Positions 7,825 through 16,287 of a stretch of 42,979 nucleotides of DNA are shown here, one piece after another. How positions within the stretch are numbered: the first letter of the stretch is position 1; each line of letters begins with the position of its first letter. Source of the stretch: Oceanibaculum indicum P24 (lineage in GTDB: Bacteria; Pseudomonadota; Alphaproteobacteria; Oceanibaculales; Oceanibaculaceae); contig NZ_AMRL01000029.1 of NCBI RefSeq assembly GCF_000299935.1, positions 1-42,979 on the forward strand. Direction: 5' to 3'. Position numbers and translations under genes: made by a program. The notes beneath the pieces are model-generated. The model was not told the DNA's origin, did no database searches, and saw only the letters and a program-made list of their open reading frames with translations.

Positions 7825-9018
7825 TTGCTGCCGGTCCATGTGCCGATGGCGATCGATCCCGTGCCGCTATCGCTGCTGGCAGCCTCCCTCATCCTGGTAC
7901 TGGGCCTCGGGCTGCAGGCCATCTTGCTGATTGCCGCGCGCCATCGCCGGCTGGCACGGCAGATCGCCTATCTGGCCCGCGACCAGCGCGAGCTGCGCAA
8001 CGCGACCGACCTGCTGGGCCAGCGGCTTGATGAGATCGTCAGCCTCGGCGGCGACGAAACGCCGGCCCGCGATCTGACGGAAGTGGTAGCTGAGGTCCGC
8101 GTGCTGCAAACGCTGATCGAGGAACTATGGACACGCAAGGGCGACGGCGCCGAAGGCGGCGCGCCGGGCGAGGATGAAGCCGAGCTGGCGGAAGCCGAAA
8201 TCCTGCCGCCATCGGCCGGGGGACGGCGTGTCCTGTCAGCGGCGCGGGAAACCGACGACCCGATGCTGAACCCGCGCGAAATCCTGGAGATCGTCCGCGA
8301 GGGGCTGCGCAACAACCGCATCGAAATCATGATGCAGCCCACCGTCACCCTGCCGCAGCGCCGGGTGATCCATTACGAATGCCTGTCGCGCATCCGCACC
8401 AAGACCGGCCTGCTGATCACCCCGGACCATTATATCGGCATCGCCGAGGAGGAAGGGCTGATCGGCGCTATCGACAATATGACGCTGTTCCGACTGGTGC
8501 AGCATGTCCGCCGCCATCGCGGGCCGATGGCCGAAAGCCGGTTCTTCTGCAATATCTCCAACCGCTCGCTGGAGGATGCCGGTTTCTTCGAGCAGTTCAG
8601 CGATTTCCTGACTGCCAACGCCACGCTGGCACAGTCCATCGTGTTCGAATTCGCCCAGGAAGGCTTCCCGGCGGAACCCTCGCCGATCCGCGACAAGCTG
8701 CTGGCCTTGTCGGAGGCCGGTTACCGCTTCTCGCTCGACCACATCACCGACCTCGACATCGACCCCGAGGAATTCGCGGCGCTGGGCTTCAAGTTCCTGA
8801 AGATCGACGCAGCGCTTCTGCTCTCCTATGCAGAGCATGAACCACCGCTGCTGGATATCGGGCTGCTGAAAGGCGCGCTGGACCGGGTTGCGATGGACCT
8901 GATCGTCGAGCATGTCGAAAACGAGGACATCTTGCTGCGCCTGCTTGACCATCCGGTGGATTTCGGGCAGGGCTACCTCTTTGGTGGCCCGATGGTCGAA
9001 GGGCGCCGGCCGCGCTGA
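7825..9018 (+). CDS. EAL-domain membrane protein (c-di-GMP phosphodiesterase-like); true start probably 7765
   Basis: At least 397 residues. From the TTG at 7825 there is a membrane helix (PLSLLAASLILVLGLGLQAILLIAA), a coiled-coil-like linker, then an EAL domain from about residue 150. EAL signatures are Glu185 in YECLSR, the NISNRSL asparagine, IVFEFAQEG, FKFLKIDAALL, LIVEHVENED and DFGQGYLFGGPM. The usual DDFGxG metal loop is altered to LDHITD, so activity is uncertain. The frame is open upstream and encodes another hydrophobic helix (LQTLIALCIAAAAGAAALLLP). The only good ribosome site, AAGGGGGA at 7750-7757, lies 7 bases before an ATC codon at 7765, suggesting a two-helix, about 417-residue protein. 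The gene follows pyrD closely. Confidence 0.78.
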   Translation: MLPVHVPMAIDPVPLSLLAASLILVLGLGLQAILLIAARHRRLARQIAYLARDQRELRNATDLLGQRLDEIVSLGGDETPARDLTEVVAEVRVLQTLIEELWTRKGDGAEGGAPGEDEAELAEAEILPPSAGGRRVLSAARETDDPMLNPREILEIVREGLRNNRIEIMMQPTVTLPQRRVIHYECLSRIRTKTGLLITPDHYIGIAEEEGLIGAIDNMTLFRLVQHVRRHRGPMAESRFFCNISNRSLEDAGFFEQFSDFLTANATLAQSIVFEFAQEGFPAEPSPIRDKLLALSEAGYRFSLDHITDLDIDPEEFAALGFKFLKIDAALLLSYAEHEPPLLDIGLLKGALDRVAMDLIVEHVENEDILLRLLDHPVDFGQGYLFGGPMVEGRRPR

Positions 9019-9056
9019 TTTTCCGACCGTACTATAACCAAGGATACCGGGGAATC

Positions 9057-9959
9057 ATGTCCGTCTCCCTCCAGCAGCCTGCTGACCGGCAGCCGCCGCT
9101 TCTCTCCGGCGTTTCGGAGATCGCCGCCGACTATGACGGCTATATCCTCGATGTCTGGGGCGTGCTGTACGATGGCGGGGCCGCCTATCCGGGCGTGGCC
9201 GAGTGCCTCACGCAACTGAAGAAGGCCGACAAGCGCATCGTCGTGCTGTCCAACGCGCCGCGCCGCGCGCAGGTGGTGGTGGACCGGCTGACCAATCTGG
9301 GTATCGGGCGGCATCTCTATGACGAGGTGCACACCTCGGGTGAGGAAGCCTTCATCGCGCTGCGCGACCGCACCGACGATTTTCACCGCACGCTTGGCAA
9401 GACCTGCGTCGATACCGGCGGCGACCGTTTCCTTGGGCTGCTGGATGGCAGCGGTGTGGAGGTCGTCGCCGATCCGGCGGCAGCCTCCTTCGTGATCGCC
9501 ACCGGCCCGCTGGAGGGCACCGATCCGATCGAGCGCTATGACGATCTGCTGTCGCGCTGCCAGGACCGCGGCCTGCCGATGCTGTGCGCGAACCCGGACC
9601 TGGAAGTGCTGCATGAGGGCGAGCGCCATCTCTGCGCCGGCTCAATCGGCGCGCGATACGAGCAGATGGGCGGCTTCGTGCATTATTACGGCAAGCCGCA
9701 CGAGGCGGTGTACGCGACCTGCCTGCGCCTGATGAACATTGAGGACCGCAGCCGCATCCTGGCGGTCGGCGACAATCTGGAAACCGATGTGAAGGGCGGC
9801 CGCGCGCATGGCACCGGCACGCTGCTGGTGGCCGGCGGCATTCATTGCGACCGGCTGGACATCACCATGGGCGAGCGGCCCGACCCGGCGCGCCTGACCG
9901 CGCTGTATGGCGCCTACGGCCTTATCCCGACGGCGACCGTCCCCGCCTTTACCTGGTAG
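9057..9959 (+). CDS. HAD superfamily class IIA hydrolase (TIGR01459-like)
   Basis: A 300-residue HAD phosphatase of the IIA subclass (NagD/phosphoglycolate phosphatase-like), matching the alphaproteobacterial subfamily TIGR01459. Motif I is in YDGYILDVWGVLYDGG, with Asp nucleophile and the usual second Asp position occupied by Trp-Gly-Val-Leu. Motif II is VVLSNAPRR, and motifs III/IV lie around GKPHEAVYATCL and ILAVGDNLETDVKGGRAHGTGTLLV. The missing second acidic residue in motif I is characteristic of this subfamily and makes the substrate hard to infer. The gene starts 38 bp after the EAL gene, with GGGGA before ATG, and ends 4 bp before the RsmB-like gene. Confidence 0.88.
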   Translation: MSVSLQQPADRQPPLLSGVSEIAADYDGYILDVWGVLYDGGAAYPGVAECLTQLKKADKRIVVLSNAPRRAQVVVDRLTNLGIGRHLYDEVHTSGEEAFIALRDRTDDFHRTLGKTCVDTGGDRFLGLLDGSGVEVVADPAAASFVIATGPLEGTDPIERYDDLLSRCQDRGLPMLCANPDLEVLHEGERHLCAGSIGARYEQMGGFVHYYGKPHEAVYATCLRLMNIEDRSRILAVGDNLETDVKGGRAHGTGTLLVAGGIHCDRLDITMGERPDPARLTALYGAYGLIPTATVPAFTW

Positions 9960-9963
9960 AGAA

Positions 9964-11310
9964 ATGACCCCCGGTGCCCGCATAACCGCCGCCATCGAAG
10001 TGCTCGAGGCGGTCACGGCCGGTGACGTGCCAGCCCCCGTCGATTCCGTGCTCGGCAATTACCTGAAGCAGCGCCGCTACATCGGCAGCAAGGACCGAAC
10101 GGCCATTCAGGCGCTGGTCTATGGCATTTTCCGCCGGCGTGCGCGGCTGGGCTGGTGGCTGGAGCGCGCGAAGGCGAAGGCGCTGCCGCGCAACCTGCTG
10201 ATCGCGCATCTGCTGCTGATCGAGAAGCTGACCGGACCGGAGCTGCGCAGCCATTTCGATGGCCGCCACTACCATCCCTATCCGCTGGAGGGCGGCGAGA
10301 CCGTGCTGGCCGACCGGCTGGAAGGCAAGTCCATCGACCATCCCGACATGCCGGAAGCGGTGCTGCTGGAATGCCCCGGTTGGGCCGAGGCCGGCCTGCG
10401 GGCCGCGCTGGGCGAGCGCTTCACCGAGGAAATGCGGGCGCTAAACGACGAGGCCTCGACCGACCTGCGCGTGAATGCGCTGGTCGGCACGCAGGAGGAC
10501 GCCATCGCGGCGCTGAAGCGCGATGGTATCTTCTCCAAGCCTGCCCTCTATTCGCCCGTCGGCTTGCGGCTAGGCGGACGGCCGGCGCTGGGCGGCACCG
10601 AGGCGCTGAAATCCGGGCTGGTGGAAATCCAGGACGAAGGCTCACAGCTGCTGGCGCTGCTGGTCGGCGCCCGGCCGGGCATGCAGGTGGTCGATTTCTG
10701 CGCCGGGGCCGGTGGCAAGACGCTGGCGATGGCGGCCCGGATGGAGAATAAGGGCCGCATCGTCGCCTGTGACGTCCACGCCAAGAGGCTGGAACGGCTG
10801 ACCCTGCGCCAACGCCGCGCACAGGCCCACAATATCGAGCGCCGCCCGCTGACCAGAGAACGCGATCCCTGGGTGAAGCGGCACAAGGGCAAGTTCGACC
10901 GGGTGCTGATCGACGCCCCCTGCACCGGCACCGGTACATGGCGACGCAATCCGGATGCCAAATGGGGCCGGGGCGGGCTCGACCTGGCCGAGATGACCAG
11001 CCTGCAATACGCGATCCTGGAAAGCGCTGCGCGACTGGTGAAGCCGGGTGGTCGGCTGGTCTATGCCACCTGCTCCCTGCTGGCCGCCGAGAATGAGGAT
11101 CGGATATCCGCCTTCCTGGCCGATCATCCCGATTTCAAGCAAATGTCAATTTTTGACATATGGCAGGAAACAGTCGGCACAGACGCGCCCCCGGAAGGAG
11201 CAGTTGCTGATTCCGCCCTGCGGCTGACCCCCGCGCGCCACGGCACGGACGGCTTTGTGGCCGCCGTTCTGGAGCGCGCTGCAACACAGGACGAGGCGGA
11301 AGAAGAATAG
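9964..11310 (+). CDS. rsmB: RsmB-type RsmB/NOP family 16S rRNA cytosine-C5 methyltransferase
   Basis: A 448-residue SAM-dependent methyltransferase of the Sun/Nop2 family, which methylates C5 of a cytosine (C967 in E. coli 16S rRNA). The N-terminal NusB-like RNA-binding part (about 1-140) includes LGNYLKQRRYIGSKDRTAIQALVYGIFRR. The catalytic part has the SAM site VVDFCAGAGGKTLAMAARM and the two cysteines of the family: Cys320 in DAPCTGTGTWRRNPD (motif IV) and Cys370 in YATCSLLAAEN (motif VI). The start at 9964 gives a 4-bp gap after the HAD gene; a frame from 9907 overlaps that gene and is not needed. The symbol is given by family resemblance; paralogues of this family share these motifs. Confidence 0.85.
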   Translation: MTPGARITAAIEVLEAVTAGDVPAPVDSVLGNYLKQRRYIGSKDRTAIQALVYGIFRRRARLGWWLERAKAKALPRNLLIAHLLLIEKLTGPELRSHFDGRHYHPYPLEGGETVLADRLEGKSIDHPDMPEAVLLECPGWAEAGLRAALGERFTEEMRALNDEASTDLRVNALVGTQEDAIAALKRDGIFSKPALYSPVGLRLGGRPALGGTEALKSGLVEIQDEGSQLLALLVGARPGMQVVDFCAGAGGKTLAMAARMENKGRIVACDVHAKRLERLTLRQRRAQAHNIERRPLTRERDPWVKRHKGKFDRVLIDAPCTGTGTWRRNPDAKWGRGGLDLAEMTSLQYAILESAARLVKPGGRLVYATCSLLAAENEDRISAFLADHPDFKQMSIFDIWQETVGTDAPPEGAVADSALRLTPARHGTDGFVAAVLERAATQDEAEEE

Positions 11311-11322
11311 CCATAAACAAAC

Positions 11323-11343
11323 AGCCCGGCACAAGACCGGGCT
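11323..11343. terminator. Bidirectional terminator between rsmB and the thiolase gene
   Basis: AGCCCGG (11323-11329) pairs perfectly with CCGGGCT (11337-11343) around a 7-base loop. On the minus strand the stem is followed by GTTTGTTT, a T-rich run, and on the plus strand by GCTGTTA. It lies between two convergent genes that end at 11310 and 11372, so it can serve both. Confidence 0.7.
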
Positions 11344-11371
11344 GCTGTTACATCAGGCCAGCGAACGCTGC

Positions 11372-12538
11372 TTAGCGCAGCGGCTCCAGGATCGAGACAT
11401 AGTTGGCGACGGCCGCACCGCCCATATTGAAGATGCCGGCCAGCCGCGGGTTCTTCACCTGCATATCGCCCGCCGTTCCGGTCAGCTGCATGGCGGAGAG
11501 CACATGCATCGACACGCCGGTGGCGCCAATGGGATGCCCCTTGGACTTCAGCCCGCCGGACGGGTTGACCGGCAGCTTGCCGTCCTTCTCCACCCAGCCT
11601 TCCTCGATGGCGACATGGCCCTTGCCGCGTGGCGTCAGCCCCATCGCCTCATATTCCAGCAGCTCGGCAATGGTGAAACAGTCATGGGTCTCGACCAGCG
11701 ACAGGTCGTCCAGCGTCACGCCGGACGCGGCGAAGGCCCGCTTCCAGGCTGTCTCGCAGCCCTCGAACAGGGTGATGTCACGTTTTGACATAGGCAGGAA
11801 ATCATTCACCTGCTCGGCGGCACGGAACACAATGGCCTTGTTCATCGACAGGGCCGTATCGGTGTCGGCCAGCACCAGCGCCGCCGCCCCGTCGGACACC
11901 AGCGAGCAGTCGGTACGCTTCAGCGGGCCGGCGACCAGCGGGTTCTTGTCGGAGACCGCCTTGCAGAACTCATAGCCCAGATCCTTGCGCAGCTGCGCAT
12001 AGGGATTGCCGACACCATGCCTGTGGTTCTTCGCGGCGATGCGCGCCATGGCATCAGTCTGGTCGCCATGCTTCTGGAAGTATTTCTGCGCGATCTGCCC
12101 GAACACCCCGGCGAAACCGCCCTGGATGTCGCCATCTTCCTTCAGATACCCGGCACGGATCAGGATATCGCCGACCTGCTGGCCGGAAACTTCTGTCATC
12201 TTCTCGACGCCGACCACCAGAACCCGCCGCGCCTTCTTCGCGGCGATGGCATTCAGCCCCATATGGATGGCGGCGGAGCCGGTGGCGCAGGCATTCTCGA
12301 CGCGCGTCGCCGGCTTGAAGCGGAACCGGTCATCGGCCTGGAACACCAGCGAGGAGGTGAATTCCTGGCGCACGAAGCCGCCATTGAAATGGCCGAGATA
12401 GATTTCATCGATGTCGTCGGGACCGAGGCCGGCATCTTCCAGCGCGGCGACGGAAACCTTCACGATCAGGCTTTCGACATCCTCCGCCTCATGCTTACCG
12501 AAGGGCATATGCGACCAGCCGACGATACAGGCGCTCAT
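11372..12538 (-). CDS. Thiolase family protein (acetyl-CoA acetyltransferase, SCP2-thiolase-like)
   Basis: A 388-residue thiolase-fold protein, expected to cleave or form beta-ketoacyl-CoA. The nucleophile is Cys84 in ENACATGSAA. Histidines are in VETHDCFTIAELLEYE and in the NPSGGLKSKGHPIGATG block. The third classical motif with a catalytic cysteine (CxGG) is replaced by FNMGGAAVANY, as in the SCP2/lipid-transfer thiolase subgroup, so the protein may work on branched or unusual acyl-CoAs or need a partner. The start at 12538 follows GAGGGAG. No acyl-CoA dehydrogenase or DUF35 partner gene is adjacent, so the pathway is not evident. Confidence 0.9.
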   Translation of the reverse strand: MSACIVGWSHMPFGKHEAEDVESLIVKVSVAALEDAGLGPDDIDEIYLGHFNGGFVRQEFTSSLVFQADDRFRFKPATRVENACATGSAAIHMGLNAIAAKKARRVLVVGVEKMTEVSGQQVGDILIRAGYLKEDGDIQGGFAGVFGQIAQKYFQKHGDQTDAMARIAAKNHRHGVGNPYAQLRKDLGYEFCKAVSDKNPLVAGPLKRTDCSLVSDGAAALVLADTDTALSMNKAIVFRAAEQVNDFLPMSKRDITLFEGCETAWKRAFAASGVTLDDLSLVETHDCFTIAELLEYEAMGLTPRGKGHVAIEEGWVEKDGKLPVNPSGGLKSKGHPIGATGVSMHVLSAMQLTGTAGDMQVKNPRLAGIFNMGGAAVANYVSILEPLR

Positions 12539-12644
12539 GGTGATAACTCCCTCTTGCTGCGGACTTCACGGTCCTGTTGCAGCGCACCCTAGCAGAGGCG
12601 CGGCAGAGGCCGGAAGTCTATTCGCGTTCACCTGATATCGGCAG

Positions 12645-13223
12645 TCAGTTCCAGGCGCGCAACCGCCCGACAATCGCAAAGCCCTTCGGGTTGTTCGGCA
12701 GCGGCCGCAGCACCACGCCTTCGCCCGAAGCCGGGAAGATGTCGGTCAGGGCCGTGATGTTCACCTGATGCGTGACCATCATCATATTGCCCGGCCCCTC
12801 AAAGGTCTGGATGCGTACGCGCGCCGCCTCGGTCTGGCCGGGACCACGCGCCCGATCCTGGAAGAAGCTGTCGATGGCCGGGAAGGGTTCGACAGTGCCG
12901 AAAGCGAGTTCCGCCGTCTCCGTCGAGCGGCACCAGCGGCTGGCCAGTACGCGGGCGATGGGCACCTCGCGCTGGCGGAAGGCGTCGCCGATGGCGCGCG
13001 CCTGCTGGCGGCCTTCCTCGCTCAGATTGCGCTGGGTGGAACAGTCGCCCAGCCGGAAATTTGCCGGGTCGCCGCCGCCGGGCGCGATGGCGTGGCGGAA
13101 CAGCACGACATGGCCGCCCTGGCGCAACGCATTCCACAGTGCCTCGCCCTCCAGCATCTCGGCACGGGCAGTACCGGGCAGGGCAAACAGCAGGATCAAC
13201 AGAAACGAGACTACAAGGCGCAT
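12645..13223 (-). CDS. Secreted histidine phosphatase family protein
   Basis: A 192-residue protein of the histidine phosphatase (phosphoglycerate mutase-like) superfamily with a clear signal peptide (MRLVVSFLLILLFALPGTARA), so it is probably periplasmic. The catalytic first motif is VVLFRHAIAPGG (RH pair), followed by the conserved RNLSEEGRQQARAIG and VLASRWCRSTETAELAFG segments, and the second catalytic histidine in MMMVTHQVNITAL. The substrate is unknown. It is about 67 bp upstream of the dihydroorotase gene end on the opposite reading order (both minus strand), with the thiolase gene about 106 bp further along. Confidence 0.9.
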   Translation of the reverse strand: MRLVVSFLLILLFALPGTARAEMLEGEALWNALRQGGHVVLFRHAIAPGGGDPANFRLGDCSTQRNLSEEGRQQARAIGDAFRQREVPIARVLASRWCRSTETAELAFGTVEPFPAIDSFFQDRARGPGQTEAARVRIQTFEGPGNMMMVTHQVNITALTDIFPASGEGVVLRPLPNNPKGFAIVGRLRAWN

Positions 13224-13290
13224 CGCACACCTCCTTGCCGTTAAAACAGTTTGGCAAGGAAGTGGCGCAGAACCGTCTTTCGTCCAGACG

Positions 13291-14628
13291 TCAGCCGTTC
13301 AGCGTCTCCGTGAAGCGCACGGGCTGGCCCAGCGGCTTGTCCTGAACCTCGCCATCGCGCATGACGATGCTGCCGCGGATGATCGTCGCCATCGGCCAGC
13401 CGGTGACTTCCATGCCATCGAACGGCGTCCAGCCAGACTTGTTGGCCATCATCGCGTGGGTGATGGTCTTCTTCGCCTGCAAATCCACCAGCGTCAGGTC
13501 GCCATCATAGCCGAGCGCAATGCGCCCCTTGCCGGCAATGCCGAATAGCCGCTGCGGGCCGGAACACAGCAGATCGACCAGCCGCTCCAGGGTCAGATTG
13601 CCTTCATTCACATGGTTCAGCATCAGCGGCAGCATGGTCTGCACGCCGGGCATGCCGGACGGGCTGTCGGGATAGGGCTTGGCCTTTTCCTCGCGCGTGT
13701 GCGGCGCATGGTCGGAGCCCAGCACATCGACCACACCCGCCGTAATGCCGCGCCACAGCCCGGCACGATGCCGGGCGTCACGGATCGGCGGGTTCATCTG
13801 CGCGAAGGTGCCCAGCCGGTCATAGCAGTCCGGCGCTTCCAGCGTCAGATGCTGCGGCGTGGTCTCTACCGTCACGTAATCCTTCTGGGTGGCGAGGAAT
13901 TCCATCTCCTCCGCCGTGGTGATGTGCAACACATGCACCCGCCGGCCGGTCTTGCGCGCCAGCGCGCAGACCCGCTTCGTCGCGTTCAGCGCCGTCTCCA
14001 CATCACGCCAGTCGGGATGGGCGCGCGGATGGCCGGCCTCCTTCGCGACATGGGCGCGCTCGCGCAGCCGCATCTCATCCTCGGCATGCACAGCGACACG
14101 CCGCACGCCATCGGCCAGCAGCGCCTCCAGCGTGGCATCATCCTCGACCAGCAGCGAGCCGGTGGAGGAACCCATGAACACCTTCACGCCGCAGCAGCCG
14201 GGCAGCCGCTCCAGGCTGGCCAGGTTGCCGATATTCTCCGGCGCCGCGCCCATGAAGAAGGCATGGTCGCACCAGGCCCGGCCGCGTGCACGGTTCAGCT
14301 TGTCAGCCAGCGCATCCTCGTCAGTCGTGGAGGGCTTGGTGTTCGGCATCTCGAAGATTGCCGTCACACCGCCCAGCACCGCGCCGCGCGTACCGGATTC
14401 CAGATCTTCCTTATGCTCGTTGCCGGGCTCGCGGAAATGCACCTGGGTGTCAATCACGCCAGGCAGCACGGTCAGCCCCGTCGCATCAAAGACCTGCGCC
14501 GCCTTGGCGCTGCCGAGATTGCCGAGCGCCACGATCCGCCCGCCGCGAATGCCAATATCGATCCGCTCCCGCCCGTTCGGTGTGACGACGGTGCCGCCGG
14601 TAACGGCGAGATCGAGAGAATCGGTCAT
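13291..14628 (-). CDS. pyrC: Dihydroorotase (class I type)
   Basis: A 445-residue cyclic amidohydrolase of the class I dihydroorotase family, which interconverts carbamoyl-aspartate and dihydroorotate. The binuclear zinc site is seen in GVIDTQVHFREPGNEHKEDLE, the carboxylated lysine in CCGVKVFMGSSTGSLL, histidines in VAVHAEDE and VHVLHITTAEE, and Asp in LGSDHAPHTREEK. A QMNPPIRDARHR substrate loop is also present. Allantoinase is a close relative, but the FREPG and NPPIR motifs favour dihydroorotase. AGGAGG precedes the ATG at ideal spacing. It follows a PAS protein gene by 10 bp on the same strand. Confidence 0.92.
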   Translation of the reverse strand: MTDSLDLAVTGGTVVTPNGRERIDIGIRGGRIVALGNLGSAKAAQVFDATGLTVLPGVIDTQVHFREPGNEHKEDLESGTRGAVLGGVTAIFEMPNTKPSTTDEDALADKLNRARGRAWCDHAFFMGAAPENIGNLASLERLPGCCGVKVFMGSSTGSLLVEDDATLEALLADGVRRVAVHAEDEMRLRERAHVAKEAGHPRAHPDWRDVETALNATKRVCALARKTGRRVHVLHITTAEEMEFLATQKDYVTVETTPQHLTLEAPDCYDRLGTFAQMNPPIRDARHRAGLWRGITAGVVDVLGSDHAPHTREEKAKPYPDSPSGMPGVQTMLPLMLNHVNEGNLTLERLVDLLCSGPQRLFGIAGKGRIALGYDGDLTLVDLQAKKTITHAMMANKSGWTPFDGMEVTGWPMATIIRGSIVMRDGEVQDKPLGQPVRFTETLNG

Positions 14629-14638
14629 GGCTTTCCTC

Positions 14639-15127
14639 CTAGCGAGTATTGATGCCGCGCAAATAAACCGTAATCGCCAGGATCATGTCGATGCTCTTAT
14701 CGTCACCGGCGAGCGGCAGCATGATCCTTTCCATCCGGACATGCTCCTTGTCCAGATGATAGAGCGGCCTGCCGGCACGGTAACTGGGCGTCGCGTTTTG
14801 CGCCACCTGCACGTAATCGCTGTAGGTCGGGTTGGTCAGGAAGGTCGGAAAGGCCTCGTCCATCCATTTTCCCGTCGGGTCGTGGCCCATGGTGGTGACA
14901 TGCTCCGTGCCCATCAACCGGGCGCGGAAGCGCAGCGGCCAGTCGGGCCTGTTGCGCTCGATATCCACCAGCCACAGCCAGCGCAGCAGATGCGGCAGGT
15001 CGATGGGGTCTATGTCAGAACGACGGGGCGGGCAGCCATCGCGGCATCGCGCCAGCCAATAGTCGTAAAGCGCCCGGACACGCACATCCCATAAATGTGT
15101 GTCCAGCGCCGCAGCATCTTCGCGCAA
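14639..15127 (-). CDS. PAS domain protein, PF07310 type (paralogue of 34295)
   Basis: A 162-residue protein of the alphaproteobacterial single-PAS family (PF07310). Typical features are the N-terminal ALYDYWLARCRDGCPPRRSDIDP, then PHLLRWLWLVDIERNRPDWPLRFRARLMGTEHVT, which is the PAS core start, GKWMDEAF, and the C-terminal strand MERIMLPLAGDDKSIDMILAI. No output domain is present, so it is a stand-alone sensor or binding protein; the ligand is unknown. The start is not certain: 15127 is a TTG, with no strong ribosome site, but no ATG or GTG lies nearby upstream. A second family member occurs at 34295-34837. The pyrC gene follows by 10 bp. Confidence 0.8.
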   Translation of the reverse strand: MREDAAALDTHLWDVRVRALYDYWLARCRDGCPPRRSDIDPIDLPHLLRWLWLVDIERNRPDWPLRFRARLMGTEHVTTMGHDPTGKWMDEAFPTFLTNPTYSDYVQVAQNATPSYRAGRPLYHLDKEHVRMERIMLPLAGDDKSIDMILAITVYLRGINTR

Positions 15128-15204
15128 AATAACAACAGGCCTTTCGGCAACGGGGGAATTGCGGCCGTATATGGCACGTCCCGCCGTTGCTTCAAGGCAA
15201 ATCT

Positions 15205-15235
15205 AGGCGGCCAAAGTCAGGCCCTCAGGCCGCCT
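15205..15235 (-). terminator. Terminator-like hairpin at the end of the DapA-family gene
   Basis: AGGCGGCC (15205-15212) and GGCCGCCT (15228-15235) form an 8-bp perfect stem with a 15-base loop. The stem overlaps the last codons and stop of the DapA-family gene. On the minus strand the stem is followed by AGATTTG, a weak T stretch, so rho-independent activity is uncertain. Confidence 0.4.
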
Positions 15236-16160
15236 TCGACAGCAGGCGCGCATTGTATTCCAGCAAGTCCTTGGCAGCCTTGCGGATTGCCGCGTGATGC
15301 TGTTCGGGAATGTTGGAGAGCGTGGGAAGCATGGGGCCCATGTCGCCAATGCCGGACAGCGTTACCGCCTCGTGCAGCACGCGGATCGGCGACAGCCCGT
15401 CGCGCAAATCCTCCAGCTCCAGGAAATGGTCACGGATGCTTTCCGACTGCTCGTAATCCTTCGCCTTCAGCGCAGCCCGCAGCGCCATGGACCCGGCAGG
15501 TGCGATGCAGACCGACCCGGAGGTGAAGCAGGCGAGCCCGAAATGGCGCAGATGATCGATCGCCGGCCGCTCGCCGATGCCGCTGACGATATGCTTCGGG
15601 CTGACCAGCTTCACCAGTTCCGCCAGATACTCGTCGCGGCGCGGATCGTCGCGCACGATGGCATATTTGACGCCAGCCACCATGCCATCCTCGAACAGGC
15701 GGGCGACATTCTCCGGCTCCAGAAAGCCCTCATTCTTGATATAGACGATCACCGGCTTGGCGTAGGTCTCCACGATGCGGCGAATGCCCGCCTCGGCACC
15801 CTCCGGCGTCGAGGGGAACTGCAGCGGCAGCACCATCGCGGTCGGGAAGGCGCGGTCGCGCAGGATCTTCGCCTGATCAACGGCGCGGCCGAAATCCGGC
15901 CCGATGGAGGGAATGACCCAGCTCTGATTGCCGGCAATCTCCTCCAGCATGTCGAGGATCGCCGGATACTCGCCAACGCCGATATTGTAGAAATTCGCAT
16001 TGCCGCCATACATCAGCGTGGAGACGCCGCCGGCTTCCAGATGCTTGACCAGCGCCTGGTTCGCCGCCTTGTTCAGGCTGAGGTCGGCATTGCGCGCCAG
16101 CGGCGGCACGGCCAGCACGGAACGGGCGAGATCGTCGGGCGTGACGGGCATGGTCTTCAT
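15225..16160 (-). CDS. Dihydrodipicolinate synthase (DapA) family aldolase/lyase
   Basis: A 311-residue class I aldolase of the DapA/NanA family. The Schiff-base lysine is Lys165 in GVKYAIVRDD, and the catalytic tyrosine is Tyr140 in VIVYIKNEGF. The substrate-binding loop near GGVSTLMYGGNANFYNIGVGEY differs from the GTTGE motif of true DapA, so lysine synthesis is unlikely and another pyruvate- or oxo-acid-linked lyase or dehydratase reaction is probable. AAGGAGG lies six bases before the ATG. The gene is divergent from an alpha/beta hydrolase gene (127 bp apart). No sugar-acid genes are adjacent to narrow the substrate. Confidence 0.85.
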   Translation of the reverse strand: MKTMPVTPDDLARSVLAVPPLARNADLSLNKAANQALVKHLEAGGVSTLMYGGNANFYNIGVGEYPAILDMLEEIAGNQSWVIPSIGPDFGRAVDQAKILRDRAFPTAMVLPLQFPSTPEGAEAGIRRIVETYAKPVIVYIKNEGFLEPENVARLFEDGMVAGVKYAIVRDDPRRDEYLAELVKLVSPKHIVSGIGERPAIDHLRHFGLACFTSGSVCIAPAGSMALRAALKAKDYEQSESIRDHFLELEDLRDGLSPIRVLHEAVTLSGIGDMGPMLPTLSNIPEQHHAAIRKAAKDLLEYNARLLSKAA

Positions 16161-16287
16161 CGGGAGCCTCCTTCAGCGATAATCGCTCGCAACGATGACC
16201 CGCCTGCGAAGCAGGGTCAAGGCCAGGCCGGGTTGTATCCGCCGCCCCGGACTCCCAAGTCGGAAAGACAGTAAAAGAGGGGCGGAC

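Noticed and set aside
12287-12400. Loss of a catalytic cysteine in the thiolase as a sign of decay
   Set aside because: The missing second cysteine is normal for the SCP2-type thiolase subgroup, and the nucleophile Cys84 and the HDCF and GHPIG motifs are intact.
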